From positions 1 to 64,000 of the forward strand of contig CAYFMW010000001.1 of assembly GCA_964344335.1 (NCBI GenBank): a stretch of 64,000 nt of DNA, written 5' to 3'. The position numbers and the translations under genes are program-made. Positions 42,407 to 50,025 of this stretch are shown here, piece after piece. Every line of letters starts with the position of its first letter. Position 1 is the first letter of the stretch. Origin of the DNA: RUG11894 sp964344335. Lineage in GTDB: Bacteria; Bacillota; Clostridia; Peptostreptococcales; Anaerovoracaceae. The notes below the pieces were generated by a model that had not been told where the DNA came from, searched no databases, and saw only the letters and a list, made by a program, of their open reading frames with translations.

Positions 42407-43120
42407 TTAGCTTTCCTGTTGCTTTTTAGCTTTGTGTCTCTTAACCATGTTCTTAATGTAGATGAAGCCCGCGATATAGCAGATTGCAGCAGCTGCGGCG
42501 AGGATTAGGAACAGCCAGGGGTGATCGTCTTTCAGAGTCTCTCCTAGCATGACGGTGAGGAGCACGCTCGGGATTCGCGCGAAGATGTTTATGAGCATAT
42601 ATACCGAAAACTTCATGTCGGTTAAGCCCATCACGAAGGTGAGCGTGTCTTTAGGCAGTCCGGGTACAAGAACGAAGAAGAAATAAAGCAGAGTTTGTTT
42701 CTTTGTCGTGTGGAAAAATTCAACTTCGCTCAATTTCTCTTCCGAGACGAAGAGGCTTACGAACCTCATCCCGTATCTTCTTGAAAGAAGGAAGGTAAGG
42801 GCGCTACCCAAGGCTATGCCGACGATGCATATGAGAGTACCCAATGATACCCCGAAGGCGTAGCCCGCGGCGACCTCGTAGGGACCGGCGGGTATTATCG
42901 CCGAAAACACCTGCAATATGAGCATGAATATAAAGTGAAGAACTCCCAGAAAGCCCTTTTCTTCTATATAAGTCTTTAGGCCTTCCGGGTTGGTTCTTAT
43001 TATGTCGAATGTCGGCTTTACAAAATAGTAGCTTAAAAGTCCGACTATAACAGTCAGCGCAATCGTTATCCAAATGCCCTTTTTTCTTTGGGCTCGTCTG
43101 TATTCTTTAGTTTCCTGCAT
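42407..43120 (-). CDS. TVP38/TMEM64 (DedA-superfamily) membrane protein
   Basis: 237 residues with about six hydrophobic segments. The SNARE-associated/VTT core is PAGPYEVAAGYAFGVSLGTL followed by GSALTFLLSRRYG. A second typical motif is VPGLPKDTLTFVMGLT. Proteins of this group are lipid scramblases or transporters in the membrane; the substrate is unknown. It follows ispE by 4 bases, so it is in its operon. Confidence 0.9.
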   Translation of the reverse strand: MQETKEYRRAQRKKGIWITIALTVIVGLLSYYFVKPTFDIIRTNPEGLKTYIEEKGFLGVLHFIFMLILQVFSAIIPAGPYEVAAGYAFGVSLGTLICIVGIALGSALTFLLSRRYGMRFVSLFVSEEKLSEVEFFHTTKKQTLLYFFFVLVPGLPKDTLTFVMGLTDMKFSVYMLINIFARIPSVLLTVMLGETLKDDHPWLFLILAAAAAICYIAGFIYIKNMVKRHKAKKQQES

Positions 43121-43124
43121 GGGT

Positions 43125-44057
43125 CTATTCTAATTCATTCTGCATGGAATGAACAGTCTCTAAAGCTCTATATTTTGAGCCGGGCGGCAGCACGGCCAGT
43201 ACTGTGGGGCCGCTGCCGGATTGCATAATGCGGAGCGCATCGTCTATCGACGATAGACGATGCAAGGCATCTTTGATTTCGGGAAAAAGTCTCGCGGCGG
43301 GAGCCTGAAGTTGATTTCCTAAACACTTGCATTTTTCTTTTAGGCTTTTAGCCTGCAGATAGCCTCGCAGATCGAAGGGATTTTCCATGTCTTCGGGGTG
43401 AAGGGCGGCGTAGACCGCCGCGGTGGAAACTTCGATCGGGGGAGTGTAGGTGATGATGTCGGCCTTCAGGGGTTCTATGAATTCCAGTTTTTCTCCGCGG
43501 CCTCTTGCTATGGCTGCCCTGTATCCGAATTGGGATGCGAGGCAGAAGGGGACATCGGATCCGATGTTCTTTGCGACTGCAAATAAGCGCGCGCCGCCGT
43601 CGGCTTTTGGAGTTTCCGAGCCCTCGAATTTTGCGCAGGGGCCGGACGGATGGAGCCGATAGCCCTCGGGCACGATGTCCCAGAGGCGGGCCAGCCCGTA
43701 CAGGACGGCGGCCGCATCCGCCGAGCCGCCGCCGAGGCCGGCGGCGGCGGGGATGCGCTTGTCTATCCGCAGGCGGATAGACAAGCGCGCGCCCTCGCGG
43801 AACTCACGATACATAAGCAGCGCCGCCTTATACGCCAGATTATCCGGACCCGAAGGTAGGTCCTCGCTGCCCGGGTCCAGTGATATTTCAAGTCCCTCGG
43901 CGCCGCTGCCCTCTTCAGTACAGCAGATCTCGACTCTATCGTGCAGATCGATAGTCTGCATCACCGACTCGATCTCGTGGTATCCGTCGCTTCTTTTGCC
44001 GAGCACATTGAGTATTAAATTGACCTTCGCATGCGCCTGCACTTCAATACATTTCAT
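43125..44057 (-). CDS. ispE: 4-diphosphocytidyl-2-C-methyl-D-erythritol kinase IspE
   Basis: GHMP kinase of the MEP isoprenoid pathway. The N-terminal AHAKVNLILNVLGKRSDGYHE, phosphate loop IPAAAGLGGGSADAAA and C-terminal MQSGSGPTVLAVLP are conserved. Relative to typical IspE it has an insertion of about 25 residues after RLWDIVPEGY (HPSGPCAKFEGSETPKADGG). The ATG at 44057 has no Shine-Dalgarno sequence but lies just after a good -10, so the mRNA is probably leaderless. Two long palindromes sit inside the coding sequence. Confidence 0.92.
   Translation of the reverse strand: MKCIEVQAHAKVNLILNVLGKRSDGYHEIESVMQTIDLHDRVEICCTEEGSGAEGLEISLDPGSEDLPSGPDNLAYKAALLMYREFREGARLSIRLRIDKRIPAAAGLGGGSADAAAVLYGLARLWDIVPEGYRLHPSGPCAKFEGSETPKADGGARLFAVAKNIGSDVPFCLASQFGYRAAIARGRGEKLEFIEPLKADIITYTPPIEVSTAAVYAALHPEDMENPFDLRGYLQAKSLKEKCKCLGNQLQAPAARLFPEIKDALHRLSSIDDALRIMQSGSGPTVLAVLPPGSKYRALETVHSMQNELE
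43237..43263. repeat. 27-bp perfect palindrome inside ispE
   Basis: GCATCGTCTATCG-A-CGATAGACGATGC: 13-bp arms around a single base. It encodes LHRLSSIDDA in IspE. In mRNA it would be a very tight hairpin or dimerise. Confidence 0.9.
43755..43788. repeat. 34-bp perfect palindrome inside ispE
   Basis: GCGCTTGTCTATCCGC-AG-GCGGATAGACAAGCGC: 16-bp arms, 2-base centre. It encodes RLSIRLRIDKR just before the IspE phosphate loop. It shares GTCTATC with the 27-bp palindrome. Confidence 0.92.
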
Positions 44058-44114
44058 GCGACAATTATATACTAAGCTGAGCTCCGCATGCAAAATATAA
44101 GTGCAGGCGCATGC
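44029..44114. repeat. 16-bp inverted repeat enclosing the ispE start and promoter
   Basis: GCATGCGCCTGCACTT (44029-44044) and its exact reverse complement AAGTGCAGGCGCATGC (44099-44114), 54 bases apart. The interval holds the ATG and -10, and the -35 region lies next to it. Confidence 0.88.
44063..44092 (-). promoter_or_regulatory. Predicted ispE promoter (leaderless mRNA)
   Basis: Minus strand: TTGCAT, an 18-base spacer, TATAAT, then TGTCGC and ATG. The expected transcription start is the A of the start codon. No Shine-Dalgarno sequence exists. Confidence 0.55.
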
Positions 44115-44153
44115 CTGCAAACGCTGTATGTTAAAATCTTCCAAAATGCCCGC

Positions 44154-44209
44154 ATTTTACCGACACTTCATCCAATATTAATTAAAATGACTGTATTTCA
44201 CCGACACTT
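44154..44209 (+). promoter_or_regulatory. 15-bp direct-repeat operator candidate upstream of tdh
   Basis: ATTTTACCGACACTT (44154-44168) and ATTTCACCGACACTT (44195-44209) match at 14 of 15 bases and are 41 bases apart, close to four helical turns. They lie 53-108 bases before the tdh ATG. A regulator probably binds both copies on one DNA face. Confidence 0.5.
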
Positions 44210-44261
44210 TGTGATATATTTTTTAAGTAGGAAGACAGATTATTGAAAGAGGAGAGGACTT

Positions 44262-45212
44262 ATGAAGAAAATTCTCATAACCGGCGCTATGGGACAGATC
44301 GGCAGCGAGCTCACCGTCTTCATGCGGGAGCGTTACGGTAAGAATAGTGTAATAGCATCGGGAAGAAGGGACCCGGGGGACGATCACCCGGTAAAGGACG
44401 GTCCCTACGAACTGGTCGATTGCATGGATGGGGCCAGGGTCGCCGAAGTAGTTAAAAAGCATAATATCGATACAATAATCCACCTCGCCGCCGTCCTGTC
44501 GGCCGTCGGCGAAAAGGATCCCGTAGCAGCTTGGAATCTGAATATGGGCACGCTTCTCAACACCCTGGAAGTGGCCAGAGAGTATTCCTGCAAATACTTC
44601 ACACCCAGCTCCATAGGCGCCTTCGGGCCGGGTTCTCCTCAGGACAATACGCCGCAGGATACCATTCAGAGGCCTCGGACCATCTACGGCGTAAGCAAGG
44701 TTGCCGGAGAACTTCTCTGCGATTATTATTACGCAAAATTCGGGCTGGATACCAGGGGCGTAAGGTTCCCGGGCCTAATCTCTTATGTAACGCCTCCCGG
44801 CGGCGGAACCACGGACTATGCGGTGGATATCTATTACGGTGCAATCAAGAACAAGGCCTACACTTCATTCATAAAGGAAGGCACATACATGGACATGATG
44901 TACATGCCCGACGCTTTAAAGGCGATCTGCGACCTAATGGAGGCGGATCCTGCAAAACTCAAGCATCGCAACGCCTTCAACATCACCGCCATGTCATTTG
45001 AACCGAGCATGATCGCTGCTGAAATCAAAAAGCATATTCCCGAATTTGAGATTAGCTACGATGTCGATCCCGTAAGGCAGGCGATCGCCGAGTCCTGGCC
45101 GAATTATATGGACCCCTCTTGCGCCGTAGAGGAATGGGGCTTCGAGGCGGAATACGACCTGCCCAAGATGACTGTAGACATGCTCGACAAACTCGGAAAA
45201 AAATTAAAGTAA
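44262..45212 (+). CDS. tdh: L-threonine 3-dehydrogenase, SDR (epimerase-like) type
   Basis: Oxidises threonine to 2-amino-3-ketobutyrate with NAD. 316-residue extended SDR: nucleotide loop ITGAMGQIGSELT (residues 6-18), active-site Tyr-Lys in IYGVSKVAGE and substrate region GVRFPGLISYVTPPGGGTTD. The family call is fixed by the next gene, kbl, which uses its product. AGAGGAG precedes the ATG. It belongs to the short-chain type, not the zinc type of E. coli. Confidence 0.92.
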   Translation: MKKILITGAMGQIGSELTVFMRERYGKNSVIASGRRDPGDDHPVKDGPYELVDCMDGARVAEVVKKHNIDTIIHLAAVLSAVGEKDPVAAWNLNMGTLLNTLEVAREYSCKYFTPSSIGAFGPGSPQDNTPQDTIQRPRTIYGVSKVAGELLCDYYYAKFGLDTRGVRFPGLISYVTPPGGGTTDYAVDIYYGAIKNKAYTSFIKEGTYMDMMYMPDALKAICDLMEADPAKLKHRNAFNITAMSFEPSMIAAEIKKHIPEFEISYDVDPVRQAIAESWPNYMDPSCAVEEWGFEAEYDLPKMTVDMLDKLGKKLK

Positions 45213-45286
45213 AAGAGCGACGGCAAAGTCCGGACTCTCAAGATATTGCAAACGGGCGAAATATCGCGAAAAAAAAGGAGCATAAT

Positions 45287-46474
45287 ATGTCGAAACTTTG
45301 GAACAGAATAGACGATGAGCTAAAGACGAGGCACGATTCGAAGACCTATAACCATATCAAAGTTCTGGAATCGCCTCAGGGCGCGCAGATCGAGGTCGGG
45401 GGCAGGAAGTTTATAAACATGTGCTCCAACAACTACCTCGGCTTTGCCAATAACGAGGTTGCCGTCGCCGCAGCCAAGGATGCCCTGGATGAATACGGAG
45501 TGGGAAGCGGTGCCGTAAGGAGCATCTCCGGCACTCAGAAATGCCACATAGACTTCGAGAAAAAGCTCGCCGAATTTAAGGGCGTGGAAGATGTAATTCT
45601 GGTCCAGTCCGGCTTTCAGGCGAATACCGCCCTCATACCCACCATCACGACGGCCGACGACGCCATAATCAGCGATGAGCTCAACCATGCTTCCATAATA
45701 GACGGCGTTAGGCTCGCAAGGTCAAAAAAATATGTCTACAAGCACGCGGATATGGACGACTTAAAGGTTCAGATAGAGAAAGCGAAATCCGAAGTTAGCG
45801 GCATAGTGCTCATCATTACGGACGGAGTCTTTTCCATGGATGGAGATATTGCTCCGCTGGACAAGATAGTCGAACTCAAAGAACGGTACGAAGATGTCTA
45901 TCTCGCGGTCGACGATGCCCACGGCGAAGGTGTCTTCGGAAGTCACGGAAGAGGTCTCGTCAATCACTTCGGCCTCGATGGGAGGGTGGAATTCGAGATT
46001 GGAACTCTGTCCAAGGCCTTCGGCATAGCGGGCGGATTCATAGGCGGCAAAAAGGAACTCATAGACTACCTCAAGCAAAAGGCGCGGCCCTTCCTCTTTT
46101 CGACGGGCCTTGACAGCGCCATGTGCGGAGCGGGCATCTGCATAGTGGACGAGATGACCAGAAGCGACGAGAGGGTCAGGAAACTCTGGGAGAATGCCGG
46201 CTACCTTCAGTCTGAGCTAAAGGCTCTGGGCTTCGATACCTGGAAGACCGTATCGCCCATAACGCCCGTTATAGTCGGAGAAGAAGCCAAGGCGACGGCG
46301 CTCACCAAGGCGCTCTTCGAAGAAGGCGTACTCGTAAGTCCCATAATGTTTCCGACAGTCGCAAAGGGTCTGGCCCGCATAAGGCTTATGCCCTCGGCAG
46401 CTCACTCCAAGGAAGATCTGGACGAGGCTATAGCAAAGATAAATAAATGCGCCGAGCAGCTGGAAATAATTTAA
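45287..46474 (+). CDS. kbl: Glycine C-acetyltransferase (2-amino-3-ketobutyrate CoA ligase)
   Basis: PLP enzyme splitting 2-amino-3-ketobutyrate with CoA to glycine and acetyl-CoA. 395 residues. The PLP lysine is in GTLSKAFGIAGGF, the aspartate in AVDDAHGEGVFG and the early motif is NMCSNNYLGFANN. The start at 45287 has AAGGAG 7 bases upstream. Together with tdh it forms the threonine-to-glycine route. Confidence 0.95.
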   Translation: MSKLWNRIDDELKTRHDSKTYNHIKVLESPQGAQIEVGGRKFINMCSNNYLGFANNEVAVAAAKDALDEYGVGSGAVRSISGTQKCHIDFEKKLAEFKGVEDVILVQSGFQANTALIPTITTADDAIISDELNHASIIDGVRLARSKKYVYKHADMDDLKVQIEKAKSEVSGIVLIITDGVFSMDGDIAPLDKIVELKERYEDVYLAVDDAHGEGVFGSHGRGLVNHFGLDGRVEFEIGTLSKAFGIAGGFIGGKKELIDYLKQKARPFLFSTGLDSAMCGAGICIVDEMTRSDERVRKLWENAGYLQSELKALGFDTWKTVSPITPVIVGEEAKATALTKALFEEGVLVSPIMFPTVAKGLARIRLMPSAAHSKEDLDEAIAKINKCAEQLEII

Positions 46475-46489
46475 TTTGAACAAAGGCCT

Positions 46490-46535
46490 AAATCCGGGTG
46501 TGGAAGCTGATATCCATGCCCGGATTTTATTTTTC
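46490..46535. terminator. Bidirectional terminator between kbl and sdaAA
   Basis: AAATCCGGG ... CCCGGATTT with a 20-base loop, then TATTTTT. It overlaps the sdaAA stop codon. Confidence 0.8.
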
Positions 46536-47414
46536 CGGCCCGAATATGCGCTCCTTGAGCTTCAGCCCCGTCGGCGAGGTGGCAAGACCCCCTTTGGCGG
46601 TCTCCTTAAAGTCGGGATTCATGTGATCCCCCACGGACTTCATAACCTGTATGCATTCGTCCGCCGGAATGTGAAGCTCTACTCCGGCCAGCGCCATAGT
46701 CGCCGAACAGATGGCTATGGAAACTCCTGCGGCATTCCTCTTTATGCATGGAATTTCGACCAGCCCGGCGACCGGGTCGCATATAAGACCCATCTGGTTT
46801 ATCAGAGCCATGCCCAAAGCATCCGCGCAGGCCTTGGGCGATCCGCCCTGCAGTTCGACCAGAGCCGCTGCCGCCATCCCCGAGGCGCTGCCGCATTCAG
46901 CCTGACAGCCCCCCTCGGCGCCGGATATGAAAGCTTTGTTAGCGATGATCATCCCGAAGGCTCCCGCCGTAAAGAGGGACATCACCACATCATGTTTGGG
47001 AAATTTTCTATCTTCGTAGAGCGTCACCAAGGCTCCCGGAATAATGCCGCAGCTGCCCGCGGTGGGCGAAGCGACAATCTTTCCCATGGCCGCATTGCAG
47101 TTGGCCGTCGCCATGCCGCGTGCCACTGCCCGGGTAAAGAATTCTCCTGCAAATCCGCCTTCTTCCCGCTCGGAATAGGACATAACTTTAGCTCCTTCGC
47201 CGCCGGTCAGGCCGGAGGTCGACCTCAAATCCGGATCCAGGCCGCTTCGTGTCGAAGCGATCATGGTGTCGAAGCTCTTTTCCATTTGCATATAGAGGGT
47301 TTCCTCCGGAATCCCCATCTGCATTGCCTGGTCGGCGAGGACTATCTCGCTGATCTTAAGTTGACGCTCCTCTGCGAGTTCGACCAAATCTTGGACTGAA
47401 TCGTAACGAATCAT
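46527..47414 (-). CDS. sdaAA: L-serine dehydratase, iron-sulfur-dependent, alpha subunit
   Basis: Deaminates serine to pyruvate through a 4Fe-4S cluster. 295 residues. Cluster cysteines occur in SPTAGSCGIIPG and SGAEGGCQAECGSASGMAA, with a further Cys in MGLICDPVAG. AAGGAG precedes the ATG. It follows the beta subunit by 10 bases. The enzyme is oxygen-labile, which fits an anaerobe. Confidence 0.95.
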   Translation of the reverse strand: MIRYDSVQDLVELAEERQLKISEIVLADQAMQMGIPEETLYMQMEKSFDTMIASTRSGLDPDLRSTSGLTGGEGAKVMSYSEREEGGFAGEFFTRAVARGMATANCNAAMGKIVASPTAGSCGIIPGALVTLYEDRKFPKHDVVMSLFTAGAFGMIIANKAFISGAEGGCQAECGSASGMAAAALVELQGGSPKACADALGMALINQMGLICDPVAGLVEIPCIKRNAAGVSIAICSATMALAGVELHIPADECIQVMKSVGDHMNPDFKETAKGGLATSPTGLKLKERIFGPEK

Positions 47415-47424
47415 ATCATTCTCC

Positions 47425-48093
47425 TTAAACGGGTTTTATCAAAATAACCGAATGGACATTCTCAATATTCTCCAGGCTTGCGCCCAACTCTTCCCTGGGA
47501 ACATTGTCCAGCGCAATTGTCATCAGGGCTGTTCCGCCTCTTTGGTCGCGGCTCAAGGTAAAATTGCAAATATTGCTGTCCGGGTCGAAGTCGGCGATAT
47601 GATTAGTCACATCGGCTATAACCCCGGGCGTATCGCTGTGAGTAATCAGAAGAGTCGGACTGTCGGCAGAGATGTCCAATTTCAGGCCGTTAATCTCGTG
47701 AATCCTTATATTTCCGCCTCCGACGCTCGCTCCCATGACCCGCCCTCTAAGACCGTTTTCGCACTCGAAACTTATGCGCGCGGTGTTTGGGTGAGTGTCG
47801 GGAATCTGTTTAGGAACGAAACTGTATTCGATGCCCATTTCTTCAGCTATTTCGAGGCTGTTGCGGATGGCTTCGGCGTCGCTTTTAAAGCCGAGAATGC
47901 CGGCGATTAGAGCCTTGTCCGTACCGTGACCCTTGTAGGTGGTCCCGAAGGAGCCCGAGAGCTCGATCTTAATCCGCAGGGGTTTTTGCCCCAGCATCAT
48001 CTCGTAGGCGACATTCCCAAGGCGGACCGCACCCGCTGTGTGAGAGCTGGAAGGCCCGATCATCTCGGGTCCGATTATGTTGAAAATATTCAT
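47425..48093 (-). CDS. sdaAB: L-serine dehydratase, iron-sulfur-dependent, beta subunit
   Basis: 222 residues from the ATG at 48093. The N-terminal MNIFNIIGPEMIGPSSSHTA and GTYKGHGTDKALIAGILGF-like stretch (TTYKGHGTDKALIAGILGF) are conserved. A C-terminal ACT-like domain (LLITHSDTPGVIADVTNHIA) probably senses an amino acid. An AGGAGG lies rather far (13 bases) upstream. First gene of the sdaAB-sdaAA operon. Confidence 0.94.
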   Translation of the reverse strand: MNIFNIIGPEMIGPSSSHTAGAVRLGNVAYEMMLGQKPLRIKIELSGSFGTTYKGHGTDKALIAGILGFKSDAEAIRNSLEIAEEMGIEYSFVPKQIPDTHPNTARISFECENGLRGRVMGASVGGGNIRIHEINGLKLDISADSPTLLITHSDTPGVIADVTNHIADFDPDSNICNFTLSRDQRGGTALMTIALDNVPREELGASLENIENVHSVILIKPV

Positions 48094-48387
48094 CTGAATT
48101 TGCCGTCCTCCTGTCCGCATGCGCATTGCAGATATCACATGCGATTTAATATTACCTGTTTAAGAACGATATCGAAAGCCCTTTTTAAAAGAAAGCTAAA
48201 TTGATAAACGCCCTATCGCAGGAGTTTTCGGATATGTCATAAACATGTCATAAAAAAGCTTGATTGCTGTGGTAAAATAATAATGGAGTAGTTTTCGACT
48301 GAAGCGCTTAAAGCAATCGAAGACATCCGGGTATTTTCCGGTCGCTCGGAAAACGCTCTCAAAAGGGACATAAACAAGGGATACAAT
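48094..48387. other. Divergent intergenic region sdaAB/DUF1934
   Basis: 294 bases. It must hold promoters for both directions. I see no repeat, structured RNA or gene in it. Confidence 0.4.
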
Positions 48388-48849
48388 ATGAAAGACATAA
48401 TGCTAAAAATAACAGGTAAGATGGTAACGCACGATGACGGCGAGGAGAAGCACGAGGAGCTGATTGAATTCATAACTTCGGGTCAGCTCTATAATCGCGG
48501 CAACGCCACCTTCATCAGATACGAAGAGACCGAACTTTCCGGAACCGAAGGATGCACGACTTCACTCGTAATTTCCAAAGACAAGGTCCGTATGCGCCGC
48601 TTTGGGGATCCTATGCGCACGGACACCGTAATGGAGTTTCGCAAGGGCAAACGCTACAGGGGGATGTACGAGACGCCTTTCGGGCCGATAAATATGGAAC
48701 TTCTAACCAACGATGTCACCGCTCTGGAGGATGCGGGAGACGGCAAGCAGAAGCTCTACATAGATTACAATATCAGTCTCCGCGGTCTTACGGAATCGCG
48801 CAACAGGCTGGAGTTGGAAATAACTCATAAAAACCAGAGGCGAATATGA
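48388..48849 (+). CDS. DUF1934 family protein
   Basis: 153 residues, predicted all-beta calycin-like barrel. It shows the family segments LYNRGNATFIRYEETELSG and MYETPFGPINMELLTNDV. Function unknown; the family is widespread in Bacillota (YwiB group). AAGGGA lies before the ATG. Its stop overlaps the start of a 38-residue membrane peptide. Confidence 0.87.
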   Translation: MKDIMLKITGKMVTHDDGEEKHEELIEFITSGQLYNRGNATFIRYEETELSGTEGCTTSLVISKDKVRMRRFGDPMRTDTVMEFRKGKRYRGMYETPFGPINMELLTNDVTALEDAGDGKQKLYIDYNISLRGLTESRNRLELEITHKNQRRI

Positions 48850-48962
48850 AAAACAGAAACAAATCAAGGGCGGCTGCGCGAGTGCTCGCGATTATTTTGG
48901 TCGCCTCCATGCTTTTAGCCGGTGCAGGATACCTGTTCTCGGCGCTGGGAATCTTTTTTTAG
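48846..48962 (+). CDS. Small membrane peptide of 38 residues
   Basis: The ATG overlaps the DUF1934 stop (ATGA). The sequence starts with a basic segment (MKNRNKSRAAARV), followed by one hydrophobic helix (LAIILVASMLLAGAGYLFSA) and LGIFF, then TAG. It is a single-pass miniprotein translated by coupling. Function unknown. Confidence 0.6.
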   Translation: MKNRNKSRAAARVLAIILVASMLLAGAGYLFSALGIFF

Positions 48963-49067
48963 TCTCTCCGCATTCTTGCAAGGGGACGGATTGCTGATGG
49001 GCCCGGACTTCCGAGATGAGCTGAATGGAAAATATCCGGGAGCGGGAAATAATAAAAGGAGCAAGTT

Positions 49068-49622
49068 ATGTTCGAGGAAATAAAAAATCAGGCGGCAGAG
49101 GCCGCAGCGGAAATTATAAAGGAAGCCAAGCTCGCGGAAGGCGACATACTCGTAATAGGCTGTTCGACCAGCGAGGTTATGGGCAGTCGCATAGGAACGG
49201 ACTCCAACGAGGAGGCCGCAAGGCAAATGTTCGAAGCTATTTGGGGCGAAGCGAAAAAGGCAGGCGTATGGCTTGCGGCTCAGTGCTGCGAGCATCTTAA
49301 CAGAGCCCTCATCGTAGAGGACGAGTGCAGAAAGCAGTACGGTTTTGTTAGGGTCAATGCTGTTCCGCAGAAGCACGCGGGGGGCTCATTCGCCGTGGCG
49401 GCGTACGCGAATTTCGAAAAGCCGGTCGCCATTGAGAGGATGCGCTGCGCAAAGGCGGGCCTCGACATAGGCGACACCTTTATCGGGATGCATATGGAAG
49501 AGGTCTGCGTGCCGGTGAGGCTTTCAGTTAAGAGAATAGGCGAAGCCCACCTCAGCGCCTGCAGGGTCAGGCCCAAATTCGTCGGGGGTGAGCGCGCCAT
49601 CTACGATCCGAGCTTAAAGTAG
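49068..49622 (+). CDS. ywlG: YwlG/DUF436 family protein
   Basis: 184 residues, conserved in Bacillota (TIGR01440 type). Characteristic parts are LVIGCSTSEVMGSRIGTDSN, QCCEHLNRALIVE, and at the C-terminus RPKFVGGERA followed by YDP. Biochemical role unknown. A strong AAAGGAG lies 7 bases before the ATG. Confidence 0.9.
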   Translation: MFEEIKNQAAEAAAEIIKEAKLAEGDILVIGCSTSEVMGSRIGTDSNEEAARQMFEAIWGEAKKAGVWLAAQCCEHLNRALIVEDECRKQYGFVRVNAVPQKHAGGSFAVAAYANFEKPVAIERMRCAKAGLDIGDTFIGMHMEEVCVPVRLSVKRIGEAHLSACRVRPKFVGGERAIYDPSLK

Positions 49623-49773
49623 CATCGGGTTGAAACCGGTTTAAAGATTGCAATTCAAGCCGAAGATATGCGGCTTGAATTTTTTTGTAAGGATTTTCGT
49701 GATATTTTTCGCTTGGAGCACTCTAATAAGCAATGATATGTTCCGGCGTGTCCGAAATCGATGGAGGATGCGA

Positions 49774-49983
49774 ATGGGCAGTTCGGGCAAGTACGAAGTA
49801 ATATCTGAAACTCTATATTTTGAAGAAGGATGCAGCGTGGTGTACGGTATTCAAATGGATGATAAACAGGTGCGAGATATTTCGACGGACAAAGGCTTTG
49901 TCGAAGCCATGGCGGAATCATTTAACAGAGAGCATCTGGATCCCATCCATCTTCTCGATGCAATAGAGGATATGCTTCCGTAA
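49774..49983 (+). CDS. DUF6514-like small protein
   Basis: 69 residues from ATG 49774, with GGAGG 6 bases upstream; longer readings to 49648 are poorly supported. It has the pattern YEVISETLYFEE, VYGIQMDD, DISTDKGFVEAMAESFN and HLLDAIEDMLP seen in DUF6514 proteins of Clostridia. Soluble and acidic, of unknown function. A terminator follows directly. Confidence 0.65.
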   Translation: MGSSGKYEVISETLYFEEGCSVVYGIQMDDKQVRDISTDKGFVEAMAESFNREHLDPIHLLDAIEDMLP

Positions 49984-49987
49984 ATTA

Positions 49988-50013
49988 AAGAGACCGCCGG
50001 GTGGCGGTCTCTT
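49988..50013. terminator. Bidirectional terminator, DUF6514 gene / Na-Pi cotransporter
   Basis: AAGAGACCGCC, GGGT loop, GGCGGTCTCTT. A perfect 11-bp stem between convergent genes. Confidence 0.9.
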
Positions 50014-50025
50014 GATGTCCTGGCC

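Noticed and set aside
49648..49773. Longer N-terminus for the DUF6514-like protein
   Set aside because: The first 42 residues are unlike the family, and the best ribosome-binding site points to 49774.
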